Source of the DNA: Pseudomonas silvicola
GTDB lineage: Bacteria; Pseudomonadota; Gammaproteobacteria; Pseudomonadales; Pseudomonadaceae
Reading direction: 5' to 3'
Assembly: GCF_026651855.1 (NCBI RefSeq)
Contig: NZ_CP093280.1
Span: forward strand, 2,706,001-2,770,000
Length of the DNA: 64,000 bases
In this document: positions 52,950 to 61,168 of the stretch, one piece after another
Position numbering within the stretch: the first letter of the stretch is position 1
Layout: every line of letters begins with the position of its first letter
Translations under genes and position numbers: made by a program
The notes under the pieces: generated by a model
The model's database searches: none
What the model was told of the DNA's origin: nothing
The model's input: only the letters and a program-made list of their open reading frames with translations

Positions 52950-53900
52950 ATGCTGAGTAGAACTGCCTCTGACTTGTACTGGATGTCGCGCTACCTGGAG
53001 CGGGCCGAAAACCTCGCACGGATGCTCGACGTCAGCTATTCCCTGTCGCTGATGCCACAGGACGGCCGCGGCGATGGCCTGGACGAAATGGCCATGCCGC
53101 TGCTGATCACCGGCACCCTGGACGATTACCTGGAGCGTCACGGCAAGTTGCACGCCGAACGGCTGCTGCATTTCTTCGCCCTGGACGCCAGCAACCCGGC
53201 CAGTATCTACAGCTGCCTGGGCGCGGCCCGTGCCAGCGCCCATGCGGTACGTGGGCGCATTACCGCCGACATGTGGGAAAACATCAACTCCACCTGGCTT
53301 GAAATTCGCGGCATCGCCGAGCAGGGGTTGGGGCGCTATGGCCTCAGCCGCTTCTGTGAATGGATCAAGGAGCGCTCGCACCTGTTCCGTGGCGCCAGCT
53401 ACGGCACCATCATGCGCAACGACGCGTTTCGCTTCATTCGCCTGGGCACGTTCATCGAGCGCGCAGACAACACCCTGCGCCTGGTGGATGCACGCTATGA
53501 AATGCTCGGCGATGAAGCCGAACTGGTGGATGAGAACTCGGCGCGCAGCTACTACCAATGGAGCGCGCTGCTGCGTGCATTGTCGTCATTCGAGGCGTAC
53601 ACCGAGATCTACCGTGACGCGCCATCGGCCCACAACGTGGCCGAACTGTTGCTGTTGCGCGCCGACGTACCGCGTTCGCTGCGCGCCTGCACCGAGGAGA
53701 TCGACCAGATCCTGGCCTCCTTGCCGGGCCTAAACGGCCGTCCGGCCCAGCGCCTGGCCGCCGAGCTGGACGCGCGCCTGCGCTACACCGGCATCGGCGA
53801 AATCCTCGACGAAGGCCTGCACGCCTGGCTCACTGAATTCATTCCCAAGGTCGCCGAATTGGGCAACGCCATTCACAGTTCCTACCTGGAGGCTGTATGA
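52950..53900 (+). CDS. Alpha-E domain protein
   Basis: A 316-residue all-helical protein with the signature MLSRTASDLYWMSRYLERAENLA at the start (shared family motif WMSRYLERAE). The Glu-rich helices may bind a metal or a partner; no enzymatic activity is established. It starts 12 bp after the ATP-grasp gene and overlaps the transglutaminase start by 4 bp. Confidence 0.93.
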   Translation: MLSRTASDLYWMSRYLERAENLARMLDVSYSLSLMPQDGRGDGLDEMAMPLLITGTLDDYLERHGKLHAERLLHFFALDASNPASIYSCLGAARASAHAVRGRITADMWENINSTWLEIRGIAEQGLGRYGLSRFCEWIKERSHLFRGASYGTIMRNDAFRFIRLGTFIERADNTLRLVDARYEMLGDEAELVDENSARSYYQWSALLRALSSFEAYTEIYRDAPSAHNVAELLLLRADVPRSLRACTEEIDQILASLPGLNGRPAQRLAAELDARLRYTGIGEILDEGLHAWLTEFIPKVAELGNAIHSSYLEAV

Positions 53901-54700
53901 GACTCTCCATTAGCCACGAGACCGCCTACCACTATGAGGACGAGGTGCGCGCCAGCATCCAGTACCTGCGCCTGACCCCGCACGACAGCGAGCGCCAGCA
54001 CGTGCTCAGCTGGCAACTGGACCTGCCGCGCCATGTGCGTGCGCAACTGGACCCGTTCGGCAATATCCTGCATGTACTGACCCTGGACGAACCGCATCAC
54101 GACATCATCATCGGCGCCCGTGGCCAGGTGGACATCGACGAAACCCGCGAGGCCGAGCATGAGTCGCAATCACCGCTGCCGTTCCGGCGTTTCACCCGCC
54201 TGACCGAGGCCGATGAGGCCCTGCGTGCTTTCGCTGACCAACAGTGCAAGCAGCGCAATGACCGCAGCGCCCTGATCGACCTGATGCACGCCTTGAACCA
54301 GCACATGACCTACACCCCCGGCGCAACGGAGGTGCATACCAGCGCGGCCCAGGCGTTCGCTGCCCGTGCCGGGGTCTGTCAGGACCACACCCATGCGTTT
54401 CTGGCCTGCGCCCGCAGTCTGGGGGTGCCAGCGCGCTATGTGTCAGGTTACCTGTTCAGTGGGGACAGCGAGCACCTGGCCAGCCATGCCTGGGCTGAGG
54501 CGTGGCTCGATGACGCCTGGTACAGCTTTGATGTGACCAACGAGTTGGCCAAGCCGGAGCGGCACCTGAAGCTGGCGGTAGGGCTGGATTACCTGGACGC
54601 CTGCCCGGTGCGCGGCATGCGCCGTGGCGGTGGCTTCGAGCAGATGCACGCCAAGGTGGTGGTCACCCCGACGACACAGGTGCAGATACAGGTTCAATGA
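53897..54700 (+). CDS. Transglutaminase-like cysteine protease/amidase
   Basis: A 267-residue protein. The N-terminal bacterial transglutaminase-associated beta domain (about 1-90) precedes the core with Cys in RAGVCQDHTHAF, His in ASHAWAEAWL and Asp in YSFDVTN. No signal peptide is present, so it works in the cytoplasm, probably cutting or forming an amide bond in the product of the ATP-grasp partner. Confidence 0.93.
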   Translation: MRLSISHETAYHYEDEVRASIQYLRLTPHDSERQHVLSWQLDLPRHVRAQLDPFGNILHVLTLDEPHHDIIIGARGQVDIDETREAEHESQSPLPFRRFTRLTEADEALRAFADQQCKQRNDRSALIDLMHALNQHMTYTPGATEVHTSAAQAFAARAGVCQDHTHAFLACARSLGVPARYVSGYLFSGDSEHLASHAWAEAWLDDAWYSFDVTNELAKPERHLKLAVGLDYLDACPVRGMRRGGGFEQMHAKVVVTPTTQVQIQVQ

Positions 54701-54720
54701 CGGGCAGGTGCTGGCCTGAT

Positions 54721-54749
54721 CGCGAGCTTTGCAGTTCTGCAAGCTCGCG
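54721..54749. terminator. Hairpin terminator after the transglutaminase gene
   Basis: CGCGAGCTT (54721-54729) and AAGCTCGCG (54741-54749) pair, with an inner GCAG/CTGC stem and one bulge. It lies between convergent genes. Confidence 0.7.
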
Positions 54750-54779
54750 GCCGTCCCGGCACCGGCAGGTTCGCGCGAC

Positions 54780-55190
54780 TCAGCAGTAGAAGTTGTCCTT
54801 CTGGCACAGCCGGAACAACGCCGAGTTCAAGTCCATGTAGTTGCCACCGTTGACGATGCTCAGGAAGCCCGCCTTCTTCAGCGCGGCTTCGGCCTTGTCG
54901 GCATTCGCATCGGTGTCGCTGTACATCACCACCACCTGACTCTTGTTCTGGATCACCTTCGCCAATTGGTACGCCAGCCCGCGGGCATCGGTGTCGCTGG
55001 AGGACAGGGGTCGAAGCGCAATGTCCACCTGCAGCGCATTGTTGATATGGCCTGCGGCAAACTGGTCATAGTTGCGCACATCGAGAATGACGACGCCGTT
55101 GCCAATCTGGTCTACCGCTTCATCAATGTCCACGTAGGCGTTGGCGTGGGCGCTCATCAATAATACGAGGGGGGCAATCCATCTGCGCAT
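54780..55190 (-). CDS. Periplasmic rhodanese-like protein lacking the catalytic Cys
   Basis: A 136-residue protein with a signal peptide (to about residue 19) and a rhodanese fold: VVILDVRNYDQFAAGHI matches the first CH2 motif. At the active loop, where YCxxGxRS is expected, it has YSDTDANADKA, so the sulfur-accepting Cys is missing. Two Cys near the C-terminus (LCQKDNFYC) could form a disulfide. It is probably a binding protein. Confidence 0.85.
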   Translation of the reverse strand: MRRWIAPLVLLMSAHANAYVDIDEAVDQIGNGVVILDVRNYDQFAAGHINNALQVDIALRPLSSSDTDARGLAYQLAKVIQNKSQVVVMYSDTDANADKAEAALKKAGFLSIVNGGNYMDLNSALFRLCQKDNFYC

Positions 55191-55288
55191 GGGCCAATCT
55201 CCAGGGGTTCAGGCTGGAAGATTGGCACAGATGCACGGGCCTCGAAAGCGAGTGGGGAAATTTTTATCTGGCGCGTTGCCCTGTGAGC

Positions 55289-55384
55289 TCACCCGAACAG
55301 CCGCGAGAGGTTGGGGAGTATCAGCAACAACGTGGTGATGACAACGATAATGCCGGCCTGACGTACTTTGTCGTGTTTGAACAT
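55289..55384 (-). CDS. 31-residue single-helix membrane peptide
   Basis: MFKHDKVRQAGIIVVITTLL starts a frame with a basic N-terminus and one hydrophobic helix (about residues 10-25). AAGAAGG lies about 10 nt before the ATG. It is short, so the call is tentative; a longer in-frame reading exists upstream with no family support. Confidence 0.5.
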   Translation of the reverse strand: MFKHDKVRQAGIIVVITTLLLILPNLSRLFG

Positions 55385-55804
55385 GGTTGGCTGCCTTCTT
55401 GTTATTCTTCCTTTGCGCCGACTGCGGGCCTTGTTGGCCAGGCGAAGACGTGCACCTGATGTAGCGATCGCCTGCTCGATATCCATTGACGCTGAATCGA
55501 GCCACCCAAGGCGATATTTGTAACAGTAGGGCCCCCGCGGGCTGTGCCTTAGAACGCTTTCATCTGTTCCTATCGCGACATCATCGCCAATCTGTCTATT
55601 ATTCACTGGAACAACAAAGTGATTCCCATGCTAGAGAGGCTGGTTGCCCGTAGCCCCGCATTGCCGGTGAATGACCATTCGTCAGGCGCCGCTGAACGGT
55701 AGGGTCGGTTGTCTCCCTGCACCGGTGGACTTGCCAGCGGGCGTCGTTTCGCGCAGTCTCAGCGCCGTGCACTGTTGCCTCTTACTGTGTCGGGTACTTT
55801 TTCT
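55385..55804. other. Intergenic region, no clear gene
   Basis: About 420 bp between the small membrane peptide and the amidotransferase gene. Only short or unsupported frames are seen; presumably it holds two divergent promoters. Confidence 0.5.
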
Positions 55805-56515
55805 ATGTCGTTACGTATCTGCATCCTGGAAACCGATGTCCTGCGGCCGGAGCTGGTCGAGCAATACCAGGGCTACGGCCGGATGTTCGAGCAGTTGTTC
55901 GCGCGCCAACCCATCGCGGCGCAATTCGTCATTCATAACGTGCTGAACGGTGATTACCCGGCTGACGATGAGGTGTTCGACGCCTACCTGGTCACGGGCA
56001 GCAAGGCCGACTCGTTCGGTACCGACCCTTGGATTCAAACCCTCAAGACGTACCTGCAGGAGCGCTACAAGCGGGGCGACAAGCTGTTGGGCGTGTGCTT
56101 CGGCCACCAGTTGCTGGCCTTGCTGCTGGGCGGGCGTGCCGAGCGTGCGAGCCAGGGCTGGGGCGTGGGCGTGCATGACTACAAGGTCGACACCCAGGCC
56201 GAATGGATGAACCCGCCCGCCGGCGAGCTGGCGCTGTTGATCAGCCACCAGGACCAGGTCACGGCGCTGCCGGAAGGCGCCACGGTGGTCGCCTCCAGCG
56301 CGTTCTGCCCGAACGCCGCTTACCACATTGGCAACCAGGTGCTGTGCTTCCAGGGGCACCCGGAATTCCAGCACGACTATTCCCGCGCGTTGCTCGACCT
56401 GCGTGCCCAGAGCCTGGGCCAAGCCGTTCACAGCGCCGCTGTGGCCAGCCTGGCGCGTGACCACCAGGGCACGGTGGTCGGTGAGTGGATGTTGCGTTTC
56501 GTGGCGCAGAAGTAA
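55805..56515 (+). CDS. Class I glutamine amidotransferase-like protein
   Basis: A 236-residue GATase fold. Nucleophile Cys in LLGVCFGHQLLA, then His and Glu in CFQGHPEFQHD. Stand-alone members include gamma-glutamyl-peptide hydrolases and homologues of GMP synthase's glutaminase domain; the partner is unknown. ATG 55805 gives the family start. Confidence 0.9.
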   Translation: MSLRICILETDVLRPELVEQYQGYGRMFEQLFARQPIAAQFVIHNVLNGDYPADDEVFDAYLVTGSKADSFGTDPWIQTLKTYLQERYKRGDKLLGVCFGHQLLALLLGGRAERASQGWGVGVHDYKVDTQAEWMNPPAGELALLISHQDQVTALPEGATVVASSAFCPNAAYHIGNQVLCFQGHPEFQHDYSRALLDLRAQSLGQAVHSAAVASLARDHQGTVVGEWMLRFVAQK

Positions 56516-56518
56516 CCG

Positions 56519-56545
56519 GTGGGGGCTGGCTTGGCCAGCCCCCAC
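56519..56545. terminator. Bidirectional hairpin between GATase and corA
   Basis: GTGGGGGCTGGC (56519-56530) and GCCAGCCCCCAC (56534-56545) form a perfect 12-bp stem with a 3-nt loop between convergent genes. Confidence 0.8.
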
Positions 56546-56546
56546 A

Positions 56547-57518
56547 TTACAGCCAGCCTGAACGCCTGAAGCTGATGTATAGCGCGCTGCACCCCACCGC
56601 AATGCCCCCCAGCACCGCGAAATACCCGTACTGCCAATGCAGCTCCGGCATGTTCTGGAAGTTCATGCCGTAGATGCCGGCCACCGCCGTGGGAAACGCC
56701 AGGATTGCCGCCCAGGCCGCGAACTTGCGCTGCACGATGCTCTGGCGAGACGACTCCAGCAGCATGCCCACTTCGATGGTCTGGCTGGCGATATCGCGCA
56801 TGGTGCCCAGGTCTTCCATCTGCCGGGTGACATGAATTTCCACGTCGCGGAAATACGGGCGCATGTTCTTGTCGATGAAGGGGAACGACAGGCGCTGCAA
56901 CTCTTCGCTGATCTCCACCATAGGCGCCACGTAGCGGCGCAGGCGCAGCAGTTCTCGTCGCAGGCTGTGCAAGCGCTGCACATCGGCTTCGCGCAGGCAG
57001 TCGGCCAGCACATTGGCCTCGATCTGCTCGATCTCGGCATGAATGGCTTCGCTGACCGGCTGGTAATTTTCCGTGACGAAATCCAGCAAAGCGTACAGCA
57101 CGAAGTCCTCACCGTGCTCCAGTAGCAATGGCCGTGCTTCGCACCGCTGGCGTACCAGCGAGTACGACGCGGAATGGCCATTGCGGGCGGTGATCACATA
57201 GCCTTTGCCAGCGAAGATATGGGTTTCGATGAACTCCAGCTTGCCTTCGTGGCGCACCGGTGAATAGGTGACGATGAACAGCGCATCACCAAAGGTTTCC
57301 AGCTTGGGGCGGCTGTGCTTCTCCAGCGCATCTTCAATGGCCAGCTCGTGCAGCCCGAATTGGCGTTGCAGCGTGGCCAGCTCGGCGGCGTTGGGTTGCT
57401 CCAGGCCGATCCAGACGAAATGGCCAGGCTTCTTCGCCCATGCCGCGCCTTCGTCCAGGCTGATGTCCACGACTTTCTTTCCGGCGCTGTATACCGCCGC
57501 GGCAACCACTCTACCCAT
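56547..57518 (-). CDS. corA: CorA-family magnesium transporter
   Basis: A 323-residue protein. A large cytoplasmic domain with a long acidic helix precedes two C-terminal membrane helices; the hallmark YGMNFQNMPEL lies at the end of the first. It forms a pentameric Mg2+/Co2+ channel in the family. ATG 57518 is chosen. Confidence 0.93.
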   Translation of the reverse strand: MGRVVAAAVYSAGKKVVDISLDEGAAWAKKPGHFVWIGLEQPNAAELATLQRQFGLHELAIEDALEKHSRPKLETFGDALFIVTYSPVRHEGKLEFIETHIFAGKGYVITARNGHSASYSLVRQRCEARPLLLEHGEDFVLYALLDFVTENYQPVSEAIHAEIEQIEANVLADCLREADVQRLHSLRRELLRLRRYVAPMVEISEELQRLSFPFIDKNMRPYFRDVEIHVTRQMEDLGTMRDIASQTIEVGMLLESSRQSIVQRKFAAWAAILAFPTAVAGIYGMNFQNMPELHWQYGYFAVLGGIAVGCSALYISFRRSGWL

Positions 57519-57592
57519 GGTTTGGCTTCTTGTACTGGTGGCAGTCAATGCAGCTTGGTCTCAGTGTTGAGAGTCGGCAAGCCGCGCAGGGT

Positions 57593-58324
57593 TCAAGCGT
57601 GGTGCAACTCGCGCTCCAGCTCATCGATACACGCTTGCATTTGCTCTCGGCACTGGCGCATCAACACCGGAATGTCCTTGCTGGTCAGGCCTTGGGTGGG
57701 AATCGCCGGTAGCGAGCGTACTGCCACGCGCCCGGCACGCCAGCGGTTCCAGCGCACACTGCGGGCATAGCGGCTGACACACAGCGGCACGATAGGGACG
57801 CCAGCATCGATGGCCATCTGAAACGCACCTTTCTTGAAGGCCAGCAATTCGCTGCCCTGGTTGCGCGTGCCCTCCGGAAACACCCAGATGGATGTATCGC
57901 GCTTCAACGTGCGAGTGGTGGTCTGCAGGGCACGCCGGGCCTGGTAGGCGTTGCCGCGGTTGATCAGCACATTGCCGCCCAGCCAGAACAGCTGGCCGAA
58001 GAACGGCACCCACTTGAGGCTCTTCTTGCCGATGCACACCGTGCGGCGCGGTACCACCTGGCCCAGCACGAACAGGTCGTAGTTCGATTGGTGGTTGGCG
58101 ATGATCACGCAGCCGGGCGGCTGTTCGAACAGCGGGCGTACCTGCGCATCCAGTGTCAGCCCCAGAATCCTGATGGCGGGGCGTGAATAGAGGCGGGCGA
58201 ACACCCGGCTGTTGTCGGGGTGAAATGGCCGGCACAGGCCTATCACCAGGCCCACGCCACCCACGGCAAGAAAATGCAGGCCCATCAGAAACATGCGAAC
58301 GATAAAAAGCATCCAGCGACTCAC
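57593..58324 (-). CDS. 1-acyl-sn-glycerol-3-phosphate acyltransferase (PlsC family)
   Basis: A 243-residue membrane-associated acyltransferase. The NHQSNYD (H-x4-D) catalytic motif and FPEGTRNQG acceptor motif are present; the N-terminal 30 residues form a membrane helix. It makes phosphatidic acid from lysophosphatidate or acts on a related acceptor. The start is GTG 58324 or ATG 58312. Confidence 0.92.
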   Translation of the reverse strand: MSRWMLFIVRMFLMGLHFLAVGGVGLVIGLCRPFHPDNSRVFARLYSRPAIRILGLTLDAQVRPLFEQPPGCVIIANHQSNYDLFVLGQVVPRRTVCIGKKSLKWVPFFGQLFWLGGNVLINRGNAYQARRALQTTTRTLKRDTSIWVFPEGTRNQGSELLAFKKGAFQMAIDAGVPIVPLCVSRYARSVRWNRWRAGRVAVRSLPAIPTQGLTSKDIPVLMRQCREQMQACIDELERELHHA

Positions 58325-58431
58325 CTTTGGCAGAGCGCTGGAGTGTAAGGTCCCCTGCGGGATTGGATCAATTAACTAAATGGACCACACCTGCACAACC
58401 GCGAGTCTCGGCGTGGGGGCTCGAGGCCGTG

Positions 58432-59121
58432 TCAGAGCGGATGCTCCTGGTCACGAATGATCGCGTCGTCCAGCAGTTCCAGCAGCGCCTTGCGCACCTT
58501 GAGCTTGGTCTTGCGGTGGGCGCTCATGTTGATCTTCTTCAATTGCTGCGCCGCGGCCAGGGCGGTGTCGCGCAGTTGCTCGGCGCCCACCACCACATCC
58601 AGGAAGCCGGCATCCACCGCGGTACGCGGGTTGAACATTTCGCCATTGATCACCGAGCGGTGGAACGCAGCCTTGCCCAGCCGGTCGCGCGCCAGCTCGA
58701 TACCCGCATGGTGCATGGTCATGCCGATCTGCACTTCGTTCAGGCCAATGCTGAACGGCCCTTCGACGCCGATGCGGTAGTCCACCGACAACAACAGGAA
58801 AGCGCCCTTGGCCACCGCGTGGCCGGGGCAGGCGACGATGACGGGGAAGGGGTGCGACAGCAGTCGGCGTGCGAGGGTAGAGCCAGCGGTCACCAGGCCG
58901 ATTGCCTGTTGCGGGCCCGCGGTCATGACCTTGAGGTCATAGCCCCCGGACAGAATGCCGGGCTGCCCGGTGATGATCACCACGGCGCGGTCCTGCTCGG
59001 CGCGATCCAGCGCCGCGTTGAAAGCGGCGATCACGTCGGGGGAAATGGCGTTGACCTTGCCGTTGCTCAGGGTCAGCGTGGCGACGCCATCGTCCAGTTG
59101 GTAATCGATCAACTCGCTCAT
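58432..59121 (-). CDS. Crotonase / enoyl-CoA hydratase-isomerase family protein
   Basis: A 229-residue crotonase fold. The oxyanion-hole region GGYDLKVM and PGHAVAKGAFLLLSVDYRIG are visible. The general-acid Glu pair of true hydratases is not clearly in place, so it may be an isomerase, hydrolase or other crotonase activity. Confidence 0.88.
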   Translation of the reverse strand: MSELIDYQLDDGVATLTLSNGKVNAISPDVIAAFNAALDRAEQDRAVVIITGQPGILSGGYDLKVMTAGPQQAIGLVTAGSTLARRLLSHPFPVIVACPGHAVAKGAFLLLSVDYRIGVEGPFSIGLNEVQIGMTMHHAGIELARDRLGKAAFHRSVINGEMFNPRTAVDAGFLDVVVGAEQLRDTALAAAQQLKKINMSAHRKTKLKVRKALLELLDDAIIRDQEHPL

Positions 59122-59392
59122 GACGGGTATTCCTTTATTAGGTTTTGCCGCAGACGTTACTCAGCCCGCCCGCCCAGGTAAAGCGCCGTGACTGACTGCC
59201 CGGTCACGCCCCACGGCCTGGGCCCCGTGCCTGCGCGTGTACAGCGCCGCGGTGGCCGGTTTGCCGTGAATACAGGCGTTTTTACCCGAAAGGGCATAAC
59301 CGCATGAAAAATCTGAAAAAAATGTTTGCCATCGGAAAAGCTTTCGACTACATTAGCGCGCCTCGACAGACAGAACATGTTTGAAGAGAAAC
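59122..59392. promoter_or_regulatory. Region upstream of tRNA-Ser
   Basis: 271 bp without a supported gene. It holds the promoters of the crotonase gene (minus) and of the tRNA (plus); GAAAAGCTTTCGACTACATT at 59336-59354 may include the tRNA promoter. Confidence 0.45.
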
Positions 59393-59482
59393 GGTGAAGT
59401 GTCCGAGTGGCTGAAGGAGCACGCCTGGAAAGTGTGTATACAGGAAACTGTATCAAGGGTTCGAATCCCTTCTTCACCGCCA
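59393..59482 (+). tRNA. tRNA-Ser (GGA)
   Basis: A 90-nt class II tRNA with long variable arm. The acceptor stem GGTGAAG pairs with CTTCACC, followed by discriminator G and an encoded CCA. The anticodon loop CTGGAAA at 59425-59431 gives anticodon GGA (59427-59429). The T-arm GGGTTCGAATCCC is intact. A terminator follows at once. Confidence 0.96.
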
Positions 59483-59496
59483 CATTTGAACGAAAG

Positions 59497-59520
59497 AGCC
59501 CTGATTATTCAGGGCTTTTT
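59497..59520 (+). terminator. Rho-independent terminator of tRNA-Ser
   Basis: AGCCCTGA (59497-59504) pairs with TCAGGGCT (59509-59516) around TTAT, followed by T residues to 59520. Confidence 0.92.
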
Positions 59521-59622
59521 CGTTTTTGCGTTTCTGAAAAATATCACGGCCCATCCTTGGGGGAGGCTTTACCGGCAGGCCGGTATCAAGCAGGGATCGT
59601 CGCTCAGTGGCAGGGGGTTGTG

Positions 59623-59877
59623 ATGGAAGTCAAAGTGCAGCAATGGGGTAATAGCGCGGCGATTCGCCTGCCAGCAACAGTGCTGAAGCTGATGAATCTG
59701 GCCAGTGGCGATGTGCTGAAACTCGATGTGTCCGCCGAGGTTATGACCCTCAAACCCGCGAAGGCCAAGCCGCATTATTCGTTGGCCGAGCTGATGGCGC
59801 AGTGCGATCTGAGCGCGGCGGCGCCTGCCGACATGGCTGCGTGGAATGCCATGTCAGCGGTCGGGCGTGAAGCGTGA
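59623..59877 (+). CDS. chpS: ChpS-like antitoxin (MazE/AbrB-type)
   Basis: An 84-residue antitoxin. The SpoVT/AbrB DNA-binding half has VQQWGNSAAIRLPATVLKLMNL, and the C-terminal toxin-binding half YSLAELMAQCDLS is close to E. coli ChpS. It binds ChpB and usually represses its own operon. It overlaps the toxin start by 4 bp. Confidence 0.92.
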   Translation: MEVKVQQWGNSAAIRLPATVLKLMNLASGDVLKLDVSAEVMTLKPAKAKPHYSLAELMAQCDLSAAAPADMAAWNAMSAVGREA

Positions 59878-60221
59878 AGCGGGCCACATTCAACCGTGGT
59901 GATATTGTGCGCTTGAACCTGAATCCCACCGCTGGCCGTCAGCAGCAAGGCGATTTTCGTCCGGCGCTGATCATTTCGCCTGTGGCCTTCAACGTGTCGG
60001 GCTTGGTTCTGGTTGCGCCCATCACTCAAGGCGGGGATTTTGCCCGCTATGCCGGTTTTGCCGTCCCGCTGAGCGGTTCTGGCACCGAGTCGCAGGGCGT
60101 GGTGTTGTGTAATCAACTCCGCACCGTTGACCTTGAGGCCCGTGGGGGCAAGCGCGTAGAGGCGGTCCCTGAGGCGGTGATGGACGATGTATTGGCCCGC
60201 ATTCAAGTACTGATTGAGTGA
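59874..60221 (+). CDS. chpB: ChpB-like toxin (MazF-family endoribonuclease)
   Basis: A 115-residue toxin that cleaves mRNA at specific short sequences in the family. RGDIVRLNLNPTAGRQQQG, RPALIISP and APITQGGDFARYAGFAVPL agree closely with ChpB. The GTG at 59874 overlaps the antitoxin stop (GTGA), normal for such pairs. Confidence 0.93.
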   Translation: MKRATFNRGDIVRLNLNPTAGRQQQGDFRPALIISPVAFNVSGLVLVAPITQGGDFARYAGFAVPLSGSGTESQGVVLCNQLRTVDLEARGGKRVEAVPEAVMDDVLARIQVLIE

Positions 60222-60389
60222 GGCAAACGACGAATGAGTAAACGAAATCGTCCCGCCAGTAATCACAGAAGGCGACAATGGACACCGAAACGCCTTTCGC
60301 CGCGTTCTGGGTTGGCCGTCCCGAGCTGATGGACCGCAACAAGCGTGAAGCATCAAATATTTTGGCAATCGCCCTTGCAGCGTTGCGCT
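60222..60389. other. Unassigned stretch after the toxin-antitoxin pair
   Basis: No supported gene. The sequence does not match anything I recognise and may be a remnant of a removed gene. Confidence 0.4.
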
Positions 60390-60536
60390 TCAATGCCGGA
60401 CAAAAAAGCCAGACCGGAACCAGGTTGTCTCCGTTGAAGAAACCGGTTTGTTACACACCACAATACCGCCGATCACCAACGCCCCTCCCATCGCGGTATA
60501 AACGCTGATGTGCTCATCGAGCAGCCCCCACCGATT
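60390..60536 (-). pseudogene. 3' remnant of an EamA/DMT transporter gene
   Basis: Read on the minus strand, WGLLDEHISVYTAMGGALV then IGGIVVCNKP is the last transmembrane hairpin of a DMT-family exporter, followed by a short tail and the stop at 60390-60392. Everything upstream is missing; the remnant ends at about 60536, next to LysR sequence on the other strand. Confidence 0.75.
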
Positions 60537-61168
60537 TTAGTGGCCGTGGCAGCGCGCCGCGGATTCACCTTGGCCGCCGCCGACCTGAAGGTCGCGAGTT
60601 CCGCGCGGCTTATCCGGGCATCGAGGTTCACATAGACGAGGGGCCGGATCGCCAGGTTGTCCAATGGCTATTGGAGCATCGAGTCGATGTGGGCTTCGTT
60701 ACCTTGCCTGAGGGGCAGTTTGATACCTGCCCGCTGATTGAAGACCAGATGGTCGCCGTGCTGCCGCTCGATCATGGCCTGGCGGCCCAAGCCTCGGTAA
60801 GCCTGAGCGACCTGTGTGCCGACCCCTTCGTTCTGACCGAAGCCGGCTCCTCTGAGTTGGTCACGCAGTTGTTCTCGGCGGCGCGGCTACAACCCCGCGT
60901 GCGCTACCGAACCTCACAGCTGATGAGCACCCTGGCTGCGGTGGAGCGCGGCGATGCCGTGACGGTGGTGGCGCAATCCTCGTTGCCCCAGCGCGCGTCC
61001 GCCGAGTACCTGACGCGGCCTTTGAATCCTGCGGTCCGGCGGGTGGTCGGGCTGGCCGTGCTGGACAAGGCACAGTCCTCCACGGCAACCCAAGCTTTCA
61101 TTGCCGACCCAAAGCGGTCACTCAAGCCGTCGCCCATGACTCCTGAATGCTGTAGATGCCGTCTTTAG
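60537..61168 (+). pseudogene. Broken LysR-family regulator
   Basis: LVAVAARRGFTLAAADLK (60537-60590) is the start of a LysR helix-turn-helix; the frame then changes, and from about 60593 the effector domain FRAAYPGIEVHIDEGPDRQV continues to the stop at 61166. The first residues, the rest of the HTH and the linker (roughly 60-70 residues) are missing. The effector domain is long enough to look like a gene from 60671, but without its HTH it cannot act as a normal regulator. Confidence 0.8.

Noticed and set aside
51459-53558. 699-codon open frame antisense to the ATP-grasp operon
   Set aside because: Spans two well-supported genes on the other strand and has no domain.
60278-60508. 76-codon plus-strand frame
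   Set aside because: No ribosome-binding site or family match, and its right part overlaps the DMT remnant read on the other strand.
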